Of a stretch of 64,000 bases of DNA, positions 31,203 through 43,173 are shown piece after piece. Under the pieces are notes generated by a model, which was not told where the DNA came from, ran no database searches, and saw only the letters and a program-made list of their open reading frames with translations. This stretch comes from Tenodera sinensis (lineage: Eukaryota > Arthropoda > Insecta > Mantodea > Mantidae), in NCBI GenBank assembly GCA_030765045.1, contig CM060962.1, forward strand, positions 141,699,298 to 141,763,297, given 5' to 3'. Within the stretch, counting starts at the first letter, position 1; the number at the start of each line of letters is the position of its first letter. A program made the position numbers and the translations under genes.

Positions 31203-32832
31203 GGAGTTTTCACGTTATGAAGGCACAATGGCTCTTATGGAGAATCAGCGCGGCGTTGCCACGTATGTTGCGCCGCCTCGATCACCGGGGTTTTGCTAGT
31301 TGATTCCTGTACCACTGTTCAAATCTATCGCTATCCATTTCATCACGATAATCAGCAGAACCTTTTTTCGTCAAGAAAACAGGTTTTGCACCCTGTACAA
31401 ATCGTACCATCGGCATGCAATATTACAAATCGTGGTCCGCGAACAGTAGGTGATTAAAGACCAGTGGATAACCAAAAGCGCTTCTTTAGGAGTTTTTGTA
31501 GTCTTATCCTTCCAAACTTTTGATACAGTGTGCCCTACATTTACCCAACTTTCATCCTTACCTCTTTGCTGAATTGTTTTATTTTCCGTAAACAGGAATG
31601 TCGCCACACTATATCATTTGTCTCGATCATAAACAATTTATTTCTTCTCTTTTCAAAATGAAATCCCATTTCCTCCCCAAGCTATAAAAGGTTGAATATT
31701 TAAAATTTGGCAAGTCCTCATCCTCATTTCTCAACACGGTCAGAATTGTAGGAGGAATACTTTGAAATAGAAATTCATGAAATTTGTACCATATTTGCGT
31801 TTAAAATCATTATATTTTGTCTTCCTGCTTGTTTAGTATGTAAGCCGCGGTGTAGTGATGGGACCCTCTTTACATTCTTTTCTTAATATAAAAAATGTAG
31901 GCCTACTTACACCAGTCGCCTTATGGAGCTCACTAACAATAAACAAGTCACTGTGTACGGGGTTCTTTTTCTTTCAATAATCATACACTCTAAGAATTGT
32001 TTCTCGGTCGCCACTTTGAATAATTTCGCCTTTTTTCTGCGATCCATTCCGCACTGATCACTTAACTGCAATGCACATAATTACCAGAGAACTTGTAAAA
32101 CTCGCTCACACCTGTAATTCCCAAAACCTATTGAAAACCTGCGCTGAAGTACAATGCCTTATCGGCCCTTCAACTGTCATACCACATCTGGTTTTTATCA
32201 TCTCCAAGACACGAGGACCGGCTTTTGTCCATGGGGTGCTTTGTGTGCCGCAAACATTTGCTTCAAATGGTTATTCATGAATACTTCGGTACTGGAGACG
32301 TTCTATGTATATAAAAAATAATTTCGTTATTTACTTGACGACTTTGTCGCTGGAAGTTTTTACGTGGACTTACAGAACGAGAATTAGTCAGCGACTATAT
32401 TTTCCTCTGTATAAACGAAGAATCGTAACACTTTGTTTTAAAAGTTTATTTTTTTTTAGAAAAATGTTTTAGACTTATTGATATAATCTAAATACCAACG
32501 TGGCCTATAAAAGCAAGCGAATAATCCAGATTTTTTTCATTGCAATTATTTCGATTTGAAACCATGTTTTGACGTTCAGAGCGAGAAAGATGTTAAAAAA
32601 TCTGCTTTCAACTAAATTTTAGATTTTATCATTTTAAAAACTATACAATTATATAAAAAGTTTATCGTGCATACCATAGTATTCTTCGACACATTTCACA
32701 CCGTAATGCATGTTCATACTTTATCTTAGTCGCATTTGAAAACGCGCACATTTGGCAACAGCGCATGTGAATCTTCCATAAGAATAGCATGGTCCATAAG
32801 AGCCCGTTGTGCCTTCATGACGTAAAAATTCC
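31203..32832 (-). mobile_element. 1.63-kb DDE transposon with TATA flanks
   Basis: TIRs: GGAGTTTTCACGTTATGAAG at the left; the right end is the reverse complement of GGAATTTTTACGTCATGAAG, with similarity continuing about 40 bp. TATA flanks both sides (31199-31202, 32833-32836), though CCTATAGG at the left makes the exact duplication (TA or TATA) ambiguous. It carries a relic of the same transposase family as the elements at 36648-38157 and 44503-45997. Sequence from 31720 to 32760 is AT-rich with no frame. Confidence 0.8.
31371..31720 (-). pseudogene. DDE endonuclease relic (IS630/Tc1-like type)
   Basis: Minus-strand frames give KLFMIETNDIVWRHSFL and then DESWVNVGHTVSKVWKDKTT. This aligns with IKRDDTIRWRHKYL and DESFVNLGHTVTKACSDTKV of the copy at 45254-45945. 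DES(W/F)VN is the second catalytic-Asp motif of this family. GPRFVILHADG follows in another frame. N-terminal HTH and the last catalytic residue are absent. Confidence 0.65.
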
Positions 32833-33149
32833 TATAGGGACAAGCATTTGGACACTCTTATACTCATGAGGACAGATAAACTGATACCTTGGAGATTACA
32901 AGAAGGGAAGTTCACTGTATCCTTTCCGGAACACAGTGAATGGATGAATGGAATCAGTCCCAAGACATGGCGTGGCCCCATATGGTTTATCGATGGATCC
33001 AGAACCAATCAAGGGACTGGGGCAGGACTGTTCGGGTGCAGCAGAAGACCATCATATAGCCTAGGGCTGCATGCGACTGTCTTTCAAGCTGAAGTATATG
33101 CTATACTGGCAAGTGTATGGGAAAGTATTAGTAAGAGATATATGAAGAC

Positions 33150-34740
33150 ATGTTGTTAGCTGTTGCTGGATTTCTGACAATGAAGTCATTAATCCTCTTG
33201 CTCTACAATATTTTTCACTCACAGAGCAATAGCAGTATAGTAACCGCTTTTAAGAGAGCACCATATTTTTATGTTTTGGCGGTCACATCGCTCTCTCACA
33301 ACCCCCAGAATATCTGGAGGACCACACCTGTCGTTGGTTTACGGGTCTCACCGACCTGACCGGGAGAATTATCAAAATAAATTCACCGACCATATCTTCT
33401 GATTACCAATCAGAAGGCGCATTACATGCCATGGCAGGTCAGCATGTTAAGGGTTAATATTTTATAGAGAAATTAGAGAAATGGAGAGATTGGTACCCTC
33501 GGGAACCCTAATAGCATCGGGGTCGGAAGAGAACAAGAGATGACCAAGGTAAGGTCAGATAGAAACGTTACAGTGAGGAGCAAAACGCCAGTTAGTGGAA
33601 GTAATGTTCTTCTCAGCTTGGGTACCTTGTGGTCGCCATTCACATATCCCCTAGACGGAGACCCCTGAGTAAAGCAGAATCTTGATTATGTCATTGTATT
33701 AAAAGGGCTTAATTATGAAAAGTGAAGAACAATTTTTAAGCAACTTAACCTTTCATTTCATTTCGTAGGAAAAAGACAGTGTTACACATTTAGGATATGT
33801 AGAACCCTAAGCTCAACCTGTGATTTGGGCTCTACCAGAGAGTCTGGGTATGTAATACACATCAGGAGGAAACTGGTTCAAAATTAATATGCAAAAATGT
33901 TACAATGTAAAAGTATCTTTTAGTGAATGAATTTAGTTAGCCAAATTTCTAATCTCTTTTTGTTACAATTATATCTACTCAGAAATTCATAAACTAAAGT
34001 TTTTCATGTTGTGGGAGAATCACTGTGAGGATTTCTGTGCCCCTTTCCTCTTGTCTTTGTTTCTTGGAATTCCTGTCTGTGTTCCCATATTGGTTTTTAT
34101 GTGATACCATGATCTGTTTATTTTTTGTGTCTGGTGATTTCTTGTCATTGTTGACCTTGAGCCCTAAATGTGGTCAGCAGACAAGACGTTCTGCTTTTAT
34201 CTTTTGTGAACATGTATGATGTGTGTTTAGTTTCACAAGTGTGTGTGCACATGTGGGCTTACATCTTTTCGTGACACATTACTTTGCTATTTTTTACTCA
34301 TTACATCTACTTCTTTACCTATTGCTTTCTTTATTTTATTATTGTGTTTCATTATCACAATGCATCTACTCATTTAAGTTCATAATATATTTATTTTTTC
34401 TCCTACATTATCACTTTCTGTTTGCAATGTAACCACAACCTTACTCATATTTCGTATGTTGTCTCTTTCTTTTTGCAAATTGTTACATATTACTTTCAGT
34501 TCATTCTTTATTTCTAGTTGGCTCAGCTTTACATTATCTATGGCTTGTTGTTGCAATTGCACTACAATCAATACCACTTTAATTTCTGATGATACTGTCA
34601 CAATTTACGTATGTTCTCAAAAATATGCTTCAACACATAATTTTGACTGTTCATTAAGGAATTATTCTAAAGTATTCATATAAATTTCAGTATATTTAAA
34701 TGTATTAGTTATTAAAGTTATATACTTATTACTTACTAAT
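33150..34740. other. Insert in LINE-A RNase H, nature unknown
   Basis: Foreign to LINE-A, which breaks at about 33150 and resumes at 36043. T-rich around 34000-34400. A 73-codon minus-strand frame at 34601-34380 (QLEIKNELKVICNNLQKERD) looks like a coiled coil and may be a LINE-D ORF1 or gag remnant. I recognise no domain in the rest. Confidence 0.5.
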
Positions 34741-36043
34741 TTTTTTTTAAATTTTTTTTTTTATTTATCAAATTACAACTAAGCAAAAGCTTATCTAGTA
34801 ATATTTTCTTCTTAAGTAGGTTCACATGTACAGGCGAGTCTTCCATTGAAGGCCCCCATAGTTTACACATAGTTCTTGCGGTCTCACATTAAGTCATCTG
34901 GCTTTATTCTTTTCAGTCTTCGAACTTCACAGTTACTAAGAACTTTCAACATCTCTTTGTTTTCATGGTGCTGCACTTTTAAATGTTTCGTTGCGGTCTT
35001 TTTTATTTCTTCTATAACAGTGTCAATCTTGAGATCTCTATGTATGTCATCATTTCGTACATACCATGGTGCATTAACTATTGTTCTTAAAACTTTATTT
35101 TGAAAAGTCTGTATGTGTTTTATGTTGGTCGACTTAGCGCAGCCCCAAAGCTGTATCCCATAGGTCCAGACTGGCTTTAACACCTGCTTGTATATTAATT
35201 TATTGTATATGTCAAGTTCGGAATTTCTCCCAATGTGCCAATAAAGTTTGTTATATTTGATATTTAACTCTTTTCTTTTAGTTTCTCTATGCTTTCTCCA
35301 ACTTAATTTTGAGTCTAGTGTCATTCCTAGATACTTCACTATTTGTGCTTGGGGAATAGTTTGGTTATTTATTTTTATTGGTAGTATCTGGGTTTTCTTA
35401 TTTGTAAAGTTGATATGTACGGATTTAGATTCATTTAATTTTATACCCCACCTCTTCGTCCACTCGTTAACCTTATTGGCAGCTTTCTGTAATTTCTGTG
35501 TAGATTCCTCTACTGTATGTCCAACTGCCATAATTCCTGTATCGTCAGCGAAGGTGGCCATAGTTGTATTATCTTGATATGGAATATCCCTAGTAAATAT
35601 AAGGTATAATACTGGCCCTAAGATGCTTCCTTGGGGTTCCCCGGCAGCTATATTCTTTAATCCAGAGTATTCATTTCCATATTTAACTGGGAAATATCTC
35701 CCTTCAATATACAATAACAATATTTGATAAAAGTGGTCAGGTAGATCTCGTTGGAGCTTAAAAATTAAACCTTTGTGCCAGACTTTATCAAAAGCTTTGG
35801 CCACGTCTAGCAATACTCCAGAACATATTTTCTTTTCCTCTAACGTTCTTTCTATGACATCGACTATACGATGTACTTGATCAATTGTTGAATGTTTATT
35901 TCTAAATCCAAACTGATGTTCTGGTATTAATTTACCTTCCTCTATTATAGGTTTCAATTGCTTTAACAATAACTTTTCAAATAGTTTAGCTAATTGGGAT
36001 AGGAGTGAAATCGGTCTGTATGATTCCTTTTCACTATACTTTC
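34741..36043 (-). mobile_element. LINE-D: 5'-truncated Jockey-type LINE
   Basis: Minus-strand insertion whose 3' end is the A-tail seen as the T-run at 34741-34763. The 5' end is truncated within the RT at 36043, where LINE-A resumes. The coding part is open and much better kept than the host LINE-A. Confidence 0.8.
34884..36040 (-). CDS. Reverse transcriptase, C-terminal part of LINE-D ORF2
   Basis: About 385 codons open on the minus strand from the truncation to the stop near 34884. Motifs in order: SYRPISLLSQLAKLFEKLLL, FGFRNKHSTIDQVHRI, GVLLDVAKAFDKVWH, AAGEPQGSILGPVLYLI, the catalytic FADDTGIM, and VKYLGMTLDSKLSW. A thumb/tail region (APWYVRNDDIHRDLKI) precedes the stop. There is no RNase H after the RT. 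The endonuclease and RT fingers upstream are lost by 5' truncation, so it is not functional. Minus-strand reverse transcription of element RNA is the family role. Confidence 0.88.
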
Positions 36044-36647
36044 AGATAGTCAAGCTGCCTTGAAGGCACTTGAAGCTAGGAAGGTCAGCTCAAAACTAGT
36101 ACTCGAATGTCATGAGGCCCATATGAAACTGGCTGAACACAGTTCAGTTAGACTGAACCAACCAGTTAGATCCAACCTGCAGAAGATGCCACAAAGCAGA
36201 TGAATCAACACTTCATTTGTTAACTGACTGTGAATCATTGGCAGCACTCAGGGTTAAATATTTTAACCACTGGTTCATGTCCAAACATGAACTGTCAATG
36301 GTCTCTCCCAAGGAACTGGCACCATTTATTAAGGATTCTGGTTTTCTTGGAGACTAAATGTGGGGAAGCACAATAGATCAGAAATGTCGCAGTGCATAGG
36401 GAAGTCATGACTTTCCACATTTATTCAACTAAAATAAAAAAAAAACGTCAGTATTACTTCACCACATAATGGTACTAAAATTACGTGTTTTTTATTAAAA
36501 AAGAAATGAAAAAGGATAAATAAGTCTTTTAGCACTAATGGCTACAACTACTATTTCTTCTTCGCACACAGGGGCCTTGTAAACAATATGCAATTTATAC
36601 GATGACCATTACCTGTAATTACATGATGCTGCAAGGCCATCTAAAGA

Positions 36648-38157
36648 GCATTCCACCCTTAGATGACAGTACACGTTAAATGGAGTGCAGTGCTGCAACA
36701 TGTACTAGTTGAGAATCTTTCTCCACGCGCGACTCCGAGGTGGCCGGTGTCCTGTACTTAGTCCTTCAATTGCTGCTTGACTGGCTCTTTTAACTTTGGT
36801 ATACCTCCACGCCTTTGTCACTGTATGACCTAAATTTACAAATGACTCATCTGTATAAACAATTGATTTCCCCTGGTCACTAAACCTTTTTACGTCTTTT
36901 AGATATTTATGTCGCCATCTGACGATATCGATATCGTCTCTTTCTATTTATATGCACTTGTTACCCCTTCTTTCATATTCAAACCCCAAATAATGTAAGA
37001 ACTGACTAAGAGTGGCCATTGAGAAATTTGGTAGGGTCTCACCACTGTTGACCTGCAACAAAATTATATTCAGCGTGGGTGGAACATTTGCAAACTGTAA
37101 AGAATGAACAATTCGCCGCAATCCACCTTGCACTATTCAATCATATTGCGTTAACCTAGCATTTTGTGTAGTCCCGCCCTTTTTGCTTTCTTTTTCGATG
37201 GCGTTCTTAGAGGTCCTTTCATTACTTCCTTTTTAATCCTACACACTACTGCTTCTGAACACCCGATAGCCTTAGTTGTTTCTTTTACTGCCTTACTTAC
37301 ACGCATTTTACTTCAAAAATAATCTAACGCATTCATAATTATTTGGCGTTCCATACTTCTTAATTTACCAACATATCGTCTCTTCCTAGCTTCCCCCTCC
37401 ATAACTACAAATATTTACAAAAATATTAAATAAATAACGCAACAACAGCTCATAGATTCCACACAGTTACACACACGACTTCTTTCAAACTAATGCTAGT
37501 GCTGCTCCTTACGCTATCTTCTGTGTCAGGCCTGGCGCGAGAATACGCTGAATAGATGAATGCCTTTTGTTTGCCTTACTGGATAAAACCTCTTGGTTTA
37601 TTTTAAAAACTTTCTCCAACCCTCCTCAACATTTGTTCTCACTGGTTCCCTGATGAAAACTCAATAACAAAAAAGTTTCACACTACGTAACTTTTGCAGT
37701 GCACAGATATAAAATTTTCCGAAAACATTTAATTTAAAAAATTATGACACTTAACTGAATAAACAGAGAATTCAAAGTGGGCAGGTAGTAGCACTGTGGT
37801 TTATTCTAGCTAAGAAAAAAATATAGACACATTCTAACAGTTAGTTTGTTAGTGCGTGATGAGTATAGAAACAGCACATATCAGACTTCTATTGAAAAAA
37901 ACGTTTTCTGAAGAAATAAGGGCCTTCAGAAATGTATAATAACTCTAAAAAGGATATAACCTGATAGAGAAAAAAATTCTGTGTAGGATAATGTGTTTAA
38001 ACCTGAAATTCATAGCAACTGAATATTTATACCATGCTATTAGGCACCTGGCAACAGCGCAAGGGTAGAAAAGGACGAGGCTAATGGCAACTTGTATGCG
38101 CTAGATAGAGACAGATATATCCCATTTAACTCCATACTGTCATCTAAGAGTGGGACA
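36648..38157 (-). mobile_element. DDE transposon copy C
   Basis: About 1.5 kb, inverted relative to copy D (44503-45997). Ends: GCATTCCACCCTTAGATGAC at the left and the reverse complement of GTCCCACTCTTAGATGAC at the right. Subterminal blocks (GGAGTTAAATGGGATATATC) are shared with copy D. The minus-strand transposase relic runs from about 37400 to 36690: HTH-like segment, then PPTLNIILLQVNSGETLPNF, FLHYLGFEYERRGNKC, then after a break DESFVNLGHTVTK. Frames are broken. No clean target duplication was recognised. Confidence 0.75.
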
Positions 38158-38814
38158 AGGTGTAGATAAAACCACTCCTTATTGGAAAAGAAAATTTTTT
38201 GGGATCAATTTTGCCACTATGGACTTTGAGTAACATGCAGCTGCAGAATTGAAGTCGTTTGTTATAACCTGTACACTGTAATTGGTGGGATACTGAAATT
38301 ACTTGGGGCTTTAATTTGAATAATTTCATTACTCTGTGAACTGAAGTTCCTGTCTGCTGTCTAAAATGTCTCAGAGTTTCTAGCACTACGTTCCAAGGCA
38401 GTGCTGATTTCAGCAAGTTTTTACTGAGTAAGAATGCGATGATCCCATTGCCTTTTCTTATTTGCAGAACCTGCCTTGTTAAACTTATCCACTAGGTGTA
38501 ACATTGTATTTCTATACAGAAGTGGCCTGTCAAGAAATTTAAATCTAAATATTCATCTAGCTTTTCCACACAAATTCTTATTTCTGAAAAATGTTTTTAA
38601 CATTTGCACACTCTCACATTGTGAATATACAACTGTGGCAGGAGTTGTATGTTGAAATGCATCGGAGAAAAGATTAATGCCAACATTGAATATACCAAGT
38701 TGTTTTGGTGTAACACATGTAAATATTATATACGCAATGCGAATATCAAAATTGTATTTCTTAATCCATGTCCCAAACCTATTCGGAAACGAAAGGAAAT
38801 ATTTGAGAGGTAGA
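38158..38814. other. No gene recognised
   Basis: AT-rich, no motif recognised; ends at a tRNA-like SINE. Confidence 0.55.
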
Positions 38815-38945
38815 ACTGGAACTTAAAAAATCAATGCCACAGCTGGGATTTGAACCACAGACCTTCTGCTTACCAGGCGGGTGCTCTAACCATTAAGCTA
38901 CTGTGACAACCTGCCAGAATTCATTGCCCACACACGGTTTGTGTG
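38815..38945 (-). mobile_element. tRNA-like SINE (family II), second copy
   Basis: On the minus strand an A box TAGCTTAATGGTTAGAGC and B box GGTTCAAATC (plus strand GATTTGAACC at 38850-38859). The flanking tRNA-like body matches 19060-19180, and it ends next to repeat R copy 2. Confidence 0.7.
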
Positions 38946-39782
38946 TTTAAAAAATCTGATGTGTTGCACTCACATGACTTTCTCTACTCTTGTACTAACC
39001 AATCTTACAAACTCTTATTCCTATATCTTCTTCTTGTTAGTTAAGATAAACATTTCTACAAATTATCTTGTTGCTTATTTCCTTATAGGTGCAAGGGGAA
39101 GTTAGAATACAGAAGGCTTTGTGCGATAGTCAAACGTTTTAAAGCTTTGAGATTCTGTTGACACTGCACACTTAACGTATAAAAATGAACAACGATGATC
39201 CATTTCACGAAAGTTTTAAGTTTTCCGAAACTCACACACATAACAAGGAATATCTCCGAAATGGTTCACCCTACAAGAAAATTTATTTAGACATAAATTG
39301 TGTATTTTAGCAAGATCTACATTTTTTGTATAGTATGATTTGGTCTATCTCTAACGGTTTACAGTTATGCAAAAGTCGTCCAGAGTAAATATGACTACAG
39401 GGGCTATAGCCAGAAAATTGAAGATATACATTTCATTTGTCATAAAAATATCTCAAACATATGACATTTTAATCAAAATCGTTAGAGCCATTTTCAGGAA
39501 AATCAAAATTTTCCTTGTAAAGGGTAGTTTAGGATGGGGCTATTATCCTCAAAACCTTCGTGTCGCATCCTTGAAAGACATTAAACTTAAATACCAACTT
39601 TGGTTTTTAACTGACTTTTTGCTTTTGAGTTATGCTGTCCACAGACACACACACAGACCTTTTTCTAAAAATGCTCTTTTTGGATTCAGGGGGCCTCAAA
39701 ACATACATTTCCGGTGAAATCTCGACATCAAATTTTTGGGTGGAATACAATACTTCCCCTACTTACCAGTAGAGAAAGTAAA
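38946..39782 (+). repeat. Dispersed repeat R, copy 2
   Basis: About 837 bp, nearly collinear with 50884-51725. It starts AAAAAATCTGATGTGTTGC and ends near TTACCAGTAGAGAAAG. A 116-codon ORF inside (39367-39717) is not conserved as a protein among the copies, so the repeat is treated as non-coding. Confidence 0.85.
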
Positions 39783-42700
39783 AACACCAACAGTAAGTTT
39801 GTTGGCATAAATAAATAATAATTACCATCGAAAGGAAATATGTTGGAGGTCGATCATGACCATATGATCAACACATCACAATTGAATTGATAAATAGCCA
39901 ATCAATCGTAGTTGCCATGTCTGTAACTAGGGGAATAAACAATTACCCCTATAGAGAGGCAACAAATCATTACTAAAGGACACATGGAATAAGAAGGCAC
40001 ATTATTATCTCCAATCCCTAATCACCTATGGTGCGCTGTTGCCGGATCATATTGCTGTGCAAAAGAGAGGGAAGATTTGCACGTGAGACAGTAACGAAGG
40101 CGGTGACGGATTGCAAGGTGCCGAATTAAAACCAGCCATAACAATTATTCTCCCTTTAAAACGAGACAATAGCTCTGTAATCCTATAATTTGCTTCAAAT
40201 ATAAATTCCTCGTCTAAGCAGGTAATTTTCATTTGCAATGTATTGTTTCAAGGGAGTTTATATCTTTCATGATGAAAGTTGGGCCTAAGTGATTAAACTT
40301 ACAATTCTGGCTTCTTAATTCTTTATTATACCAGATTTTCTAGGAACGTTTTCGTGTAAATTTTTTGTTATCGGAATGAATATGAAAGAGTTACGTGGCA
40401 ATTTAAATAAATTTAAGTGGAGGGTATGCTTATACATGGAGCCATTTTCTACCATTTCTCATATTTTTCTAACATTGTGATGCAAAATTTCTGCTTATAT
40501 GCTAATCAGTTTCTAAATTGTGTATTCCAAGTAAAAATGTACATTATTTCTTAGCAAATGCCTAAGCACAATTTCAGACCAGCTTTTACGATTATTTTTC
40601 CACTGTGGCTTTCGTGGTTATGTGTTTTAGACATTTTTCAGCATTTAAAATGTTCCTTACGATGCAATTTGTAAATTATCAGAGTGAAACTACACAAAGT
40701 TTCCCCAATAAGTGCTAACTAAAATTTGTTATGCAGTTATTAATGTAAGGCAAGTGTGTTACGACAACATGCTCATCAAAGTTTGGTATATACTTACATA
40801 TTCTTTTTTTTTTTCAAAGCGAAATGCACAAAATAGTAACCCACAATAGAACAAATTAAGTTTTTTAAAACCCAATTATATTAAAATTCTATTTCTTAGC
40901 CAACTTATCTTACAACTCAAGCAGGAACATAAACATGCAGTATTGTTTAAAAATTGTGAACATTACATCGTGAGGAGAATCGTTTATAAAATAACTTACA
41001 TTTGTGGTTTAAAACATGTAATCCAGGAATGACTTAACATACATGCATCACACTTTGCAGCCATGCTTCTTTATAACAGGTACAACAGCGTTATAATTTT
41101 GGAACATCCAGGAAAGTGCTTGGGATTTTCGAAAATTCACCCAGCATCCCCCTTAAAATACAACACGTAAAACTATATACTTTAAAGAACATATAGGTAC
41201 TTGAAATCACGAAGTTCACTGAATGTTGACTTACATTGCATGCCTTAGCTGTTGGCACCCGACTCTTTTTAAATGTAGTGTTCATACACATTTCTTCTAA
41301 GGCCAACTCCTTTAGAAAACACTGAAAATAACTGCCCGCACATCTGAACGCCACACTTTCCCTTTCGATCTACTCGTCTGTAAGCCACTAGGTTTCGATA
41401 ATGCCATGTTTCTTAACAGCAAAACGAGTTACAGTACCTGTAAGACACAACTGAACTCCTTTTTATTTTCTGCAGACATGTTCTCCCTTGAGAAGAGAAT
41501 TATTTGAGATGATAAACAAATATGATGCAAGGCAAGTGTCGTTTGCTATCACTGGTGGCAGTGTTTAATTACTGATATCTTGGGCTACAGACCACCTAAA
41601 ATATTGTTTCTTGGACAGTCAGGTTCAAAATTTTCAGCTCTTTTCAATGTAATACTTTATAATAATGAGCCGTTGCTGGATTTGTTGAGCGCAAAGAGAA
41701 AAGTAAAAAGCAAATATTGCGCTAGACAGCGCATTACCGAACTGGGCAATGTTGCCTCTCTAGGATAGGCTACTTGCTCTCGCCCACCTTCGTCTGGCTC
41801 CACCTCACGTGCCTTCTTATTCTGGATGCCCTTTAGTGATATGTGTCACTAAAGATGGTCGCATAGTCATACTGCAGAATAGGAGCTCTTGTCGGCAATC
41901 CAACCATGTTGAATTATATCGCCGAAGGACATCTGGTCGAATACTGCATGTAAATATTTAATACATGCAAATATCATAAATGTCCTAAAATATTTACGAA
42001 AGAAAGAAGTGAAGATATAACTCATACGAAACCACAAAGTTCCTGAACACAATAGCTTCGGGACCTAAAAGTATTACTACTTATAAAAGAGTGAAGATAA
42101 TATGTTCAAGTGTTGCAAGTTAATGGTAATAAAGCTGATGCAGAAATTTGAATATTTATTGGAAATAATAATAATACCTTGCCCTTATTTGCCTATCTGC
42201 ACTCATAATGCCCTGGAGATAAGAATAGTTGCATTACTACATTAAAAAGTCCATTCTAAAAAACCCCTACACAACCATACTGTAGTACTAACATTTGTAA
42301 ATAGTAAATACACACATTCCTCCAAAGTCTAATGTCACTTTCAATGTATCTTGCAGCTGAGGAAGTCAAAAATGAAGCAGGAAATGCAGGGTATCTACTG
42401 TGCACTTGCAGCACATGAGACCAGTTGTCACACCAGGCCTACAGAACAGCAGGTAACAGTAACACCATCAATGTTCACTGAGATTCACTATATTATACAT
42501 TTTAACGCATCTTAAAATAATTCATTGCTTGAAACAAGTTAAATAATGAATCCAGATAATAGTGGATTGGGAGAAGATGCCTGAAGTTCTACAGTTCCGT
42601 CGTGTAGCAACAGATTGTCACACCAACCTATACTGCATTAGCTGGTTTTAGTGTGAAGTAAAGGCAAATGTTTATGTCACCGTATGTTAACTATTTCTAC

Positions 42701-43171
42701 GCCTTGAAATCAACAAACACAAAGTAGGAACAAAACTGATGCTGGGTCAATAGCACACAGTTATTTTTAAGTGCACACGTGCTTATTAATAACACAGAAG
42801 AGAGAAATATTACACATGTGAGTATACTGGATATGTAGTGTAGTTTGCCATTTGCAATTGCCCTGCAGTGGCCATATAGGGCTAGGCACATCAAGTGGCA
42901 TCACCCCGATTTGCGGGAGAGATGCCACTATTTTCTCGGCATAAGATAATGATGTAAGATGCGTCATTTGCAATAAAAAGTTGCATAAAACCTGCATGGA
43001 GAAAGAAAATATCTACAAAAATCATGCAGAAGATCTGACGTCAAAGCAAACATTTCATTTGTTAATTTTTACATACATTTATATACTTATTTTATGTTTT
43101 GTTTTATAGCCAAATTAAATGTGCTTATTGAATTATATTTTTAGCTAAATTGTACCATAAATGCACAAAAC
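39783..43171. other. No gene recognised (3.4 kb)
   Basis: AT-rich with short random ORFs on both strands. No TE domain, tRNA-like promoter or splice-framed exon was recognised. A T-run lies at 40804-40815. Confidence 0.5.
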
Positions 43172-43173
43172 TA

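Larger units (their letters stand above)
26105..36357 (+). pseudogene. LINE-A ORF2 in five segments: endonuclease, RT, RNase H
   Basis: Endonuclease part 1 (26114-26510): INLHHCKTATAALCRKLAVE, VLIQEPWI. Part 2 (27538-28065): VIGCDANAHHTIWGSTGINR, SLSDHRYICF. RT (28370-28653 and 30046-31200): YKSAGPDGLIP, then AYRPICL, GAFLDIEGAFD, RGCPLGGVLSP, the catalytic GYADDIAIL, and EVKYLGVILDKGLTW. RNase H (32848-33149, 36043-36357): WFIDGSRTNQGTGAGLFG, ATVFQAEVYAI, then DSQAALKALEARKVSSKLV and a Cys tail (CRRCHKADESTLHLLTDC) ending at the TAA 36355-36357. The RT catalytic Asps survive; frameshifts and insertions disable it. Confidence 0.85.
24531..36446 (+). mobile_element. LINE-A: LOA/Jockey-like LINE broken by four insertions
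   Basis: A plus-strand LINE whose own sequence is 24531-26514, 27538-28653, 30042-31202, 32833-33149 and 36043-36446. Its 5' leader (motif GTCGTAAGTGGGGAGGCTTG) contains a 26-bp tandem array. ORF1 and ORF2 follow, and the 3' end is A-rich (AAAATAAAAAAAAAA near 36430-36446). Insertions are a piggyBac derivative, a solo LTR, a DDE transposon, and a block ending in LINE-D. The clade is inferred from the RNase H-containing ORF2; exact placement needs a tree. Confidence 0.85.

Noticed and set aside
34025..34432. Hydrophobic plus-strand ORFs as membrane proteins
   Set aside because: T-rich sequence produces Phe/Leu-rich frames by composition; no family or splice context.
39367..39717. 116-codon ORF in repeat R
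   Set aside because: Frame is not maintained in the R copies at 15450-15733 and 50884-51725, so it is not a conserved protein.
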